Below are positions 1-4,259 of a DNA stretch of 5,233 nucleotides, in pieces. The notes under the pieces were generated by a model. It did not search any database, was not told the DNA's origin, and saw only the letters and a list, made by a program, of their open reading frames with translations. Source of the DNA: an uncultured Myxococcales bacterium (lineage in GTDB: Bacteria > Myxococcota_A > Bradymonadia > UBA7976 > UBA1532). The stretch covers positions 1-5,233 of the forward strand of contig CALBMW010001073.1 of NCBI GenBank assembly GCA_937896275.1, written 5' to 3'. Each line of letters starts with the position of its first letter. The first letter of the stretch is position 1. Both the position numbers and the translations under genes were made by a program.

Positions 1-219
1 GGCGCGGGGGGGGGGCGTCGGGTGAGTCGACGGCGCACCCGAGACAGCGGGCACGGCGTCGGGCGCCGGCGCGGGCTGCTTCGGCCGCAGCACGCGTCCG
101 TCGCGGGTGACGACGAAGGGTGCCCGGCAGCGCCCGCAGCGCGCACGAAATGCGGCGTCCACCATCAACTCGACGGGGAAGCCGTAGCGGGCGCCGCATC
201 CGCTGCACGTGATGTCCAG
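1..219 (-). CDS. Zinc-ribbon (MJ0042-type) protein, 5' part only, probable CTG start
   Basis: The minus strand is open from base 219 to the left edge (73 codons, no stop). From the proposed CTG the protein begins MDITCSGCGARYGF and has Cys5 and Cys8, then Cys28 and Cys31 (CGRC). This CX2C-X19-CX2C layout with a GARY turn is typical of the small N-terminal zinc ribbons common in Myxococcota proteins, where the first cysteine usually lies within a few residues of the start. The ribbon is followed by FVVTRDGRVLRP and then a Pro/Ala-rich linker that reaches the edge, so the main domain lies outside the window and the function is unknown. CTG is chosen because AGGAGG sits 4 nt upstream (GGAGG at 7 nt) and no in-frame ATG, GTG or TTG lies near it. 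In-frame ATGs at 318 and 333 would add 33 or 38 basic residues and overlap the plus-strand gene, so I think them less likely. The gene is divergent from the lipoprotein gene at 309. Confidence 0.68.
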   Translation of the reverse strand, partial: MDITCSGCGARYGFPVELMVDAAFRARCGRCRAPFVVTRDGRVLRPKQPAPAPDAVPAVSGAPSTHPTPPPRA

Positions 220-233
220 GTGCCCTCCTCCCC
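220..233 (-). promoter_or_regulatory. Strong Shine-Dalgarno for the CTG-started zinc-ribbon gene
   Basis: Reading the minus strand from 233 gives GGGGAGGAGGGCAC immediately before CTG at 219. It contains a perfect AGGAGG (229-224) with a 4-nt spacer and GGAGG (231-227) with a 7-nt spacer. It is the main sequence evidence for the unusual CTG start. Confidence 0.6.
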
Positions 234-253
234 ACGCCGTGCGCGCGGGCCAC

Positions 254-266
254 GGTATGCTACCTT
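254..266 (+). promoter_or_regulatory. Candidate promoter core / inverted repeat in the divergent intergenic region
   Basis: The 89-bp region between the divergent starts holds one noticeably less GC-rich patch, GGTATGCTACCTT. GGTA-TGC-TACC is an inverted repeat, and TGCTACCTT (258-266) fits an extended -10 pattern (TG-N-TA...T) for the plus-strand gene. On the minus strand the same patch reads TAGCAT, a 4/6 match to TATAAT. I see no convincing -35 element. A similar TGCTACC followed by TGGCGCGC lies upstream of the OmpA-like gene on the minus strand. The site could serve one or both flanking genes. The call rests on pattern and position only. Confidence 0.35.
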
Positions 267-308
267 GGCGCGCCGGTCGACGCCGGCCGTACCGTGGTGG
301 AGCCCGTG

Positions 309-1514
309 ATGAGCGCATCGCCGCCCCCCCCATCTCTCGCGCGGCGCACGCTGCCTCTGCTCTGGCCCGCGCTGCCTCTGCTCTGGCCCGCGCTGCCTCT
401 GCTCTGGCCCGCGCTGCTGCTGGTCGCGGCGGGCTGCGCGACGCCCAACCTGGCCAGCGTGCGGCTCGACGAGGAGCTGGATTGGGCCACCCTCCAGGCC
501 CAACGCGCCCGAGCCCCGCGCACGCTGCGGCTGGGCGATGTGCGCACCCACGGCCTCGACGCCCGCGCCAGCGACGAGGCCAAGCTGCACGAACAGGTGG
601 CCGCCTTCCTTGGCGCGTCACTCCCCGATCACATGGAGGCCAACCCCGCGGTCTCCGTCGATGCCGTGCTCGACTTGACGATTCGGGGGCGGATCAAGAC
701 GCAGCGCAGCGTGGTGCTCGACATCCTCTTCGTGTACCCGGGGATCGGCCTCCTGCCGATTCCGACGCCCGAGTGGGGCAGCGTGACCTTCGACATGCAG
801 GCGACCCTCCGGCGCGCGGACGGCGTCGTGGTGCCGCTCGAGGCAACCGCGACGCGTGACTACAGCGAGGTCATGTACGCGTGGTACCGGACGGCGCCGG
901 CGGAGCGGGCGGCGGACATCGCGCTCACCGAGGCGCTCGGGGCGCTCACGCGCGACGTGGGGGAACAGCTCGCGGCGCTGCCCACCGTCTTGGGGACCGC
1001 GGTCGTGGCCACGCCCGCCGTGCCCGAGTCGGTCGTGCCCGCGTCGGTCGTGCCCGCGCCGCTCGCGCCCGTGGCGACCGGGCCGACCGCCGCCCCCCGG
1101 CGCCTCGCGGTGCTCGAGCTGCACGATCTGGCCGGGCTGACCAGCGAAGAGGCCTCCTACGTCACCGATGTCGTGCGCGGCGTGGCGCTTCACCTGCCGG
1201 GCACTCGGTACTTCGTGATGACGCGCGAGAACATCCTCGCGCTGCTGCCGCCCGACACCGACCTGTCGACCTGCGAAGGCAACTGCGAGGTGGACACCGG
1301 TCGCAACATCGGCGCCGACTACGTGGTGTCGGGCCAGATCATCCGGTTTGGCGGCTCGCTGCGGGTCAGCCTCAAGCTGCACGACACGGGTGATGCGCGC
1401 CTGCTGGCCAGCGGGAAGGCCTCTGCCGACAGCGTCGAGGGGCTGGAGCCGGGGGTCGAGGCGGCGGCCGGCAGGCTCTTCGAACAGATCCAGGCGCGCG
1501 CCGCTCAGCGCTGA
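309..1514 (+). CDS. Two-domain lipoprotein with C-terminal TolB/CsgG-like domain
   Basis: A 401-residue envelope lipoprotein. ATG at 309 is preferred because GGTGGAG (296-302) precedes it by 6 nt; in-frame GTG codons at 294, 297 and 306 are alternatives that add at most 5 residues. The signal peptide has a basic ARR, a long hydrophobic stretch made of three LPLLWPA units, and LLLVAAGC, with Cys43 the likely lipidated residue (Ala at -3 is a slightly atypical lipobox). Residues about 44-225 form a first domain I do not recognise (contains GLLPIPTPEWGSVTFDMQA). A Pro/Val/Ala linker spans about 226-263. Residues about 264-395 (RRLAVLELHDL, YFVMTRENI, CEGNC with Cys322 and Cys326, GRNIGADYVVSG, LRVSLKLHDT) match a domain widespread in Myxococcota that resembles the nucleotide-binding-like fold of TolB-N/CsgG/FlgO secretion proteins. 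Its role is probably structural or in envelope assembly, but the exact function is unknown. It is convergent with, and overlaps the end of, the thioredoxin-like gene. Confidence 0.85.
   Translation: MSASPPPPSLARRTLPLLWPALPLLWPALPLLWPALLLVAAGCATPNLASVRLDEELDWATLQAQRARAPRTLRLGDVRTHGLDARASDEAKLHEQVAAFLGASLPDHMEANPAVSVDAVLDLTIRGRIKTQRSVVLDILFVYPGIGLLPIPTPEWGSVTFDMQATLRRADGVVVPLEATATRDYSEVMYAWYRTAPAERAADIALTEALGALTRDVGEQLAALPTVLGTAVVATPAVPESVVPASVVPAPLAPVATGPTAAPRRLAVLELHDLAGLTSEEASYVTDVVRGVALHLPGTRYFVMTRENILALLPPDTDLSTCEGNCEVDTGRNIGADYVVSGQIIRFGGSLRVSLKLHDTGDARLLASGKASADSVEGLEPGVEAAAGRLFEQIQARAAQR
324..331 (+). repeat. C8 homopolymer just inside the lipoprotein start
   Basis: Eight consecutive C lie 15 nt after the ATG at 309 and encode part of the Pro run MSASPPPPS. 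A one-base slip here would frameshift the whole protein, so it is a possible slippage site. C-rich runs are also expected by chance in DNA of this composition. Confidence 0.8.
351..413 (+). repeat. Three perfect 21-bp tandem repeats in the signal peptide h-region
   Basis: Copies lie at 351-371, 372-392 and 393-413 with no mismatch. Each begins CTGCCTCTG, ends CTCTGGCCCGCG and encodes LPLLWPA. The unit is 7 codons, so gain or loss keeps the frame and changes the length of the hydrophobic segment by 7 residues. The repeat is followed by LLLVAAGC. Perfect identity at the DNA level points to recent expansion and possible copy-number variation between strains. Confidence 0.95.
1029..1058 (+). repeat. 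Two perfect 15-bp tandem repeats in the interdomain linker
   Basis: TCGGTCGTGCCCGCG occurs at 1029-1043 and again at 1044-1058 and encodes SVVPA twice within the Pro/Val/Ala linker of the lipoprotein. The unit is in frame, so variation would only change linker length. Confidence 0.9.
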
Positions 1515-1517
1515 GCG
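1502..1517. other. 16-bp perfect palindrome holding both convergent stop codons
   Basis: CGCTCAGCGCTGAGCG is its own reverse complement. On each strand it supplies the codons CAG CGC TGA, so both convergent genes end Gln-Arg-stop and overlap by 10 bp (1505-1514). It has no loop and no following T tract, so it is not a standard intrinsic terminator, although a folded or cruciform role cannot be excluded. Confidence 0.9.
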
Positions 1518-2248
1518 CGGATCACCGCGGTGACCAGTTCGTCCACGGCGGGCGGCTCGAGGGTGCCGTGGCGCCACCAGAGCAGCTCTCCGTCGGGCCG
1601 CATCACCAGGAAGAGCGGCAGGCCGAGGCCCGCTTGGTCGATGAAGGCCTTGGGCAGCCACTCGAGGTGGGCGTCCTTGCGCTGCAGCAGGGGGTAGAAC
1701 CAGCCGCTCGCGCGCGCGTCGCCCTGGACGGCGGCGAGATCGTCCACCGCCACCGACCAGAGCGAGCCGCCCGCGCGATCGACCTGCACCCTCAGGTCGC
1801 GGAGGGCCGCGATCTCGTCGGGCGCGACGCAGGGCACGCACCAGGTGGCCCAGTAGGCGACGACGAAGGGGCGGTCGGACTCCTTGCGCCGCAGATCGAC
1901 CTTGCGGGCCCGCGCGCCCGCCTCGCCGACGCGCTGGGCGTGATCGGGCCTGAAAGTCAGCGCGCCGCGCACGGGCTTCAGCATGGTCGGCTCGAAGTCG
2001 CGCAGGCCCAGGCGCTGCTCCGCGGTGCGCAGGCGATCGGCGAGGGCGGCGCGCTCCGACTCGAGGGCCGCGTTGGCCCGCTCCAGCTCGGCCACGCGTC
2101 GTTGCTGCGCGTCGAGGGCGCGCAAGGCCTCGGCGAGGGGCCCTCGCTCCGGCTCTTGCGCGGCCGCCCCACCGCAGCCCAAGGCCACGATCACCGCGAG
2201 CGGGAGGACCCCCGGCAGGCGGCGGGCGAGGATCTCAGGGGAGCGCAC
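1505..2248 (-). CDS. Exported thioredoxin-fold protein (TlpA/ResA-like) with WCVPC and a coiled coil
   Basis: A 247-residue protein. Residues 11-24 are hydrophobic (LPGVLPLAVIVALG) and are followed by Cys25 and then AAAQ. Either lipidation at Cys25 (a poor lipobox, ALGC) or signal peptidase I cleavage after Ala30 is possible, and either places it outside the cytoplasm. Residues about 37-80 look like a coiled coil (LDAQQRRVAELERANAALES). The thioredoxin-like domain follows: FVVAYWATWCVPC with the CXXC pair Cys137/Cys140 and a likely cis-Pro at 211 in GLPLFLVMRPDG. This is the TlpA/ResA pattern of periplasmic thiol-disulfide exchange proteins. The start is GTG with GGGAGGG 8 nt upstream. It overlaps the end of the OmpA-like gene by 14 nt, which suggests coupled translation, and its own end overlaps the plus-strand lipoprotein gene. 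Redox activity is likely from the motif. The direction (reductase or oxidase) and the substrate are unknown; the cysteine-rich upstream partner is a plausible one. Confidence 0.87.
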   Translation of the reverse strand: MRSPEILARRLPGVLPLAVIVALGCGGAAAQEPERGPLAEALRALDAQQRRVAELERANAALESERAALADRLRTAEQRLGLRDFEPTMLKPVRGALTFRPDHAQRVGEAGARARKVDLRRKESDRPFVVAYWATWCVPCVAPDEIAALRDLRVQVDRAGGSLWSVAVDDLAAVQGDARASGWFYPLLQRKDAHLEWLPKAFIDQAGLGLPLFLVMRPDGELLWWRHGTLEPPAVDELVTAVIRAQR

Positions 2249-3044
2249 GCTCGGCGCCCTCCCAGCACGGGTAGGCGAAGATCAGCGCGCTGCGGTTGGC
2301 CCGCTTGACCGACAGCTTCTGCTGGGACAACCGGGCGGCGTCGAGCTCGGTGAGGTACATCTTCTCGGCGCCATAGGTGATGAAGCCGACGCGCTCCTTG
2401 TCCATCCCCAGGTCTTCGACGAGGTACTTTCGGACGGCGTTGGCGCGATCGAGGGCCAGGCGGATGTTCTGGCGCCAGTTCCCGTCGCGGCTGGCCCGAC
2501 CCACGATGATCACGAAGCCCTTCTCGCCCTGCAGCGCGTCGAGGAAGTGCTGAACCTGCTTCTTGTCGTCGCGGTCGAGGCGCGTGTTCGAGGCGCGGAA
2601 GAGGACGAGTGAGTGGGGCAGGCGCTGGGTGAGCAGCATGTACTGCGCGCGCCCGATCTGCTCGGCCTGGTCGAGCTCCTTGCACTCTCCGCGGTGGCAC
2701 GCGTTGACCACCGCGTCGACGTGGCCGGTGAACTCCGGGTCCTCGCAGAAGGTCTTGCGCGCGTAGGCCGCCGCGGTCTGCGGCTGGCAGACCTCGTGAT
2801 CGGGGTGATCGACGCAGATGACCGCCAGGCGGCGCCGCTGCTCGTCGACCTGGCCGCGCACGGCGTTCAGCTTCTCGGTCGTCTCGAGAAGCTCCTTGGT
2901 CTTCTGCTCATATTTCACCAGCTCGACCGCCTGCGGGGGTCCGTCATCCTCGGCCGGCTCGTCGAGCGTGCTGCCGACCGTCGAGGGCGCGGCGCCGCAG
3001 GCGGCCACGAGCAGGGCGATCGGCGCGAGCATCCAGGCTTTCAT
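2235..3044 (-). CDS. OmpA-family lipoprotein with six extra cysteines
   Basis: A 269-residue lipoprotein. ATG at 3044 is chosen because GGGAGGG lies 6 nt upstream and the protein then begins MKAWMLAPIALLVAACG, a good signal peptide with lipobox VAAC (Cys16). An upstream start at 3122 would bury this signal. Residues about 45-75 are probably coiled coil (EQKTKELLETTEKLNAV). Residues 77-121 are cysteine-rich (Cys77, 86, 100, 116, 121) and a further Cys260 lies near the end. Residues about 142-258 resemble the OmpA C-terminal peptidoglycan-binding domain: VIIVGRASRDGNWRQN, LALDRANAVRKYL, ITYGAE and KRANRS. The usual GHTDxxG is GRASRDG here, so the aspartate position that binds diaminopimelate is Ser185, while the later Arg200 of the DRA motif is kept; peptidoglycan binding is therefore uncertain. 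The likely role is envelope anchoring or structure, with disulfide bonds possibly handled by the overlapping downstream thioredoxin-like protein. Confidence 0.87.
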   Translation of the reverse strand: MKAWMLAPIALLVAACGAAPSTVGSTLDEPAEDDGPPQAVELVKYEQKTKELLETTEKLNAVRGQVDEQRRRLAVICVDHPDHEVCQPQTAAAYARKTFCEDPEFTGHVDAVVNACHRGECKELDQAEQIGRAQYMLLTQRLPHSLVLFRASNTRLDRDDKKQVQHFLDALQGEKGFVIIVGRASRDGNWRQNIRLALDRANAVRKYLVEDLGMDKERVGFITYGAEKMYLTELDAARLSQQKLSVKRANRSALIFAYPCWEGAERALP

Positions 3045-3050
3045 CAGCGT

Positions 3051-3057
3051 CCCTCCC
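3051..3057 (-). promoter_or_regulatory. Shine-Dalgarno fixing the OmpA-like lipoprotein start
   Basis: GGGAGGG on the minus strand sits 6 nt before ATG 3044. The same heptamer (2263-2257) precedes the GTG of the downstream thioredoxin-like gene by 8 nt. It decides the start against the longer reading from 3122. Confidence 0.75.
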
Positions 3058-3080
3058 AAGGCTCCCCACGTCTCTGCGCG

Positions 3081-3097
3081 CCAGGGGTAGCACGATT
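3081..3097 (-). promoter_or_regulatory. Candidate promoter core upstream of the OmpA-like/thioredoxin pair
   Basis: The minus strand reads AATCGTGCTACCCCTGG, with TGCTACC at 3092-3086 and TGGCGCGC following at once. This closely resembles the plus-strand motif upstream of the other lipoprotein gene (TGCTACC then TTGGCGCGC). TTCTCG at 3112-3107 would sit about 17 nt upstream as a weak -35 and lies inside one arm of the hairpin at 3104-3131. About 40 nt separate the motif from ATG 3044. Confidence 0.3.
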
Positions 3098-3103
3098 CGC
3101 GAG

Positions 3104-3131
3104 CGCCGAGAATGGTGTGCACTTCTCGGCG
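3104..3131. promoter_or_regulatory. Perfect 9-bp inverted repeat (hairpin or operator) in the intergenic region
   Basis: CGCCGAGAA (3104-3112) and TTCTCGGCG (3123-3131) are exact reverse complements around a 10-nt loop. The element lies about 80 nt beyond the C45 gene stop and about 60 nt before the OmpA-like start. Neither strand has a T tract after it, so a classical intrinsic terminator is not supported. It could be an operator overlapping the candidate promoter, or a Rho- or processing-related 3' hairpin. The rest of 3045-3211 holds no convincing gene; a weaker stem, CGACC/GGTCG, sits at 3173-3187. Confidence 0.55.
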
Positions 3132-3211
3132 GCGCGCCGACCGCGGAGAAGCGTCTGCGGCCGCCGCGCTCGCGACCGAGGAGGTCGGCGCCCATGACCG
3201 GGACCGCCCAA

Positions 3212-4207
3212 TCAGTCGGCGGCGCCCTCCCGCCGGATCAGCGCCACGTCGAAGGTCCCTTCGTCGAAGGCGGCGATCGACTGGAGCCAGCGGCGGTCCG
3301 GCCAGATCATCGCGAGGCTCCTGTCCATCGGGGAGTAGCAGGCCGTGTAGAGCGTCCCCGCCCCGGCGCCGTGTCGTCCAGACCAGACCGGCGCCTCGAG
3401 AAACTGCGCGACCAGGCCATCAGCGGTCGCGGTGGCGGCGTTCGCCGCGCGGTCGAGCGCGATGAGACGCTCCACGCTCCCCGTCGACAGCGCGTGCTCC
3501 GGCCACTCCACGGTGCCCTGATGGTTCGTGGCCACGGTGTCGGCTGTGACGACCGGCGCGCGGTCCGGCGACAGGAAGACGGTCGCATGCCGCGCCTCGG
3601 CGTCGAGGACCGTCACCGTATAGGCCATGTGACACGGCACCCGCGAGAGCACCTCGACGGCCTCGGCGGTCGTGGTGCACACCTGCAGGGCGTAACGCAC
3701 CAGCAGCGGGATCCCGAAGCCATCGCCGACCACCCGCCGCCCGCCGAAGGCGAGAGAGATCGCCAGGCCCGCGTCGTTGATGCCGTCGACCAACCCCCAC
3801 AGGCAATCGCTGTTGCCGATCACCGTGCGGCCGAGCCAACGGGTGCGCCAGACCAGCCGCTCCCAAAGGATCTGCGAGTAGTCATAGTTACGCACCAGCA
3901 ACGGCGGCCATTGCCGCCACACACCTTGGGAGCAGCCTGTCGCGTAGGTCGGTGGCCGGTACATCGAGAGGAACCGCGCCACCAGATCGGAGCCGCCGGC
4001 CGCATCGACCAGCTGCTCGTAGAGCGGCACCATCTCGGGCATGTGCCGCCGCAGTGCGCGCTCGCACGCCAGGAAGGTCGCGCGCTTCGCCTCGCCCTCG
4101 CGCACGAACCAGGCACGGTACCGCGGCCAATACTCGCGAGCGACCTCGGCCCACTTCGGGCCGGGTGAGTCTTCGGAGAGGGCCCGCAGGGTGACGGGGA
4201 TCAGCAT
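3212..4207 (-). CDS. C45-family Ntn hydrolase / acyltransferase (penicillin acyltransferase-like)
   Basis: A 331-residue protein of full family length. The family consists of proenzymes that self-cleave before a cysteine, which then becomes the N-terminal nucleophile for amide hydrolysis or acyl transfer (isopenicillin-N acyltransferase relatives). Visible hallmarks: YATGCSQ with candidate nucleophile Cys92 and a predicted cut Gly91-Cys92; LLVRNYDYS at 103-111, the conserved RN(Y/F)D segment; GNSDCLWGLVDGINDAGLA at 131-149; SLAFGG at 151-156; VATNHQG with Asn228/His229. No signal peptide is evident, so it is probably cytosolic. The first 91 residues would be the propeptide or alpha chain. ATG 4207 has no real Shine-Dalgarno, only GGTGA touching it, and lies in the last of three 19-bp repeats, so it probably depends on translation of the ATP-grasp gene 39 nt upstream. 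The substrate is unknown; the ATP-grasp partner points to an amide or peptide-like compound. Confidence 0.88.
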   Translation of the reverse strand: MLIPVTLRALSEDSPGPKWAEVAREYWPRYRAWFVREGEAKRATFLACERALRRHMPEMVPLYEQLVDAAGGSDLVARFLSMYRPPTYATGCSQGVWRQWPPLLVRNYDYSQILWERLVWRTRWLGRTVIGNSDCLWGLVDGINDAGLAISLAFGGRRVVGDGFGIPLLVRYALQVCTTTAEAVEVLSRVPCHMAYTVTVLDAEARHATVFLSPDRAPVVTADTVATNHQGTVEWPEHALSTGSVERLIALDRAANAATATADGLVAQFLEAPVWSGRHGAGAGTLYTACYSPMDRSLAMIWPDRRWLQSIAAFDEGTFDVALIRREGAAD

Positions 4208-4245
4208 TTCACCGGGTCTTTGGCATTTCGCAGGATCTTCAGCAT
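4201..4245 (-). other. 14-codon mini-ORF bridging the ATP-grasp and C45 genes
   Basis: ATG at 4245 lies one base after the ATP-grasp stop (TGA-G-ATG) and encodes MLKILRNAKDPVKC. It stops at 4203-4201, just past the C45 start codon (ATGCTGA). A second ATG at 4226 gives MPKTR and stops one base before the C45 ATG (TGA-A-ATG). These arise from the 19-bp repeats and could pass terminating ribosomes along to the C45 start. No evidence shows that the peptides themselves matter. Confidence 0.35.
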
Positions 4246-4259
4246 CTCACAGGATTTTG
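4203..4259. repeat. Three imperfect 19-bp tandem repeats at the ATP-grasp/C45 junction
   Basis: Copies start at 4203, 4222 and 4241. On the plus strand they read AGCATTTCACCGGGTCTTT, GGCATTTCGCAGGATCTTC and AGCATCTCACAGGATTTTG. The rightmost copy includes the last codons and stop of the ATP-grasp gene, and the leftmost includes the C45 start codon. The period of 19 is not a multiple of three, so each copy shifts the frame. Confidence 0.9.

Noticed and set aside
165..590. Minus-strand frame with repeated RGPEQRQ units
   Set aside because: The repetition is the antisense reading of the 21-bp signal-peptide repeat of the plus-strand lipoprotein, not a separate repeat protein.
618..1841. A 407-codon minus-strand reading frame opposite the lipoprotein gene
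   Set aside because: It is extremely Arg/Gly/His-rich without motifs, and it overlaps both the lipoprotein gene and the motif-bearing thioredoxin-like gene.
1568..2308. A 246-codon plus-strand frame opposite the thioredoxin-like gene
   Set aside because: The opposite strand encodes WCVPC, a cis-Pro and a signal peptide; this frame has only low-complexity sequence.
3045..3122. N-terminal extension of the OmpA-like protein from a start at 3122
   Set aside because: The internal ATG at 3044 has a strong GGGAGGG and begins a textbook lipoprotein signal peptide, which must be N-terminal.
3173..3187. CGACC/GGTCG stem as an intrinsic terminator for the C45 gene
   Set aside because: Only 5 bp of stem and no T tract; such stems are frequent by chance in DNA this GC-rich.
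3194..4168. A 324-codon plus-strand reading frame antisense to the C45 gene, with GAGGAGG about 9 nt before its ATG
   Set aside because: The translation has no recognisable domain and has the biased composition of a GC-rich shadow frame (many Arg, His, Pro and Asp), while the minus strand has clear C45 motifs along its length. The Shine-Dalgarno match looks accidental.
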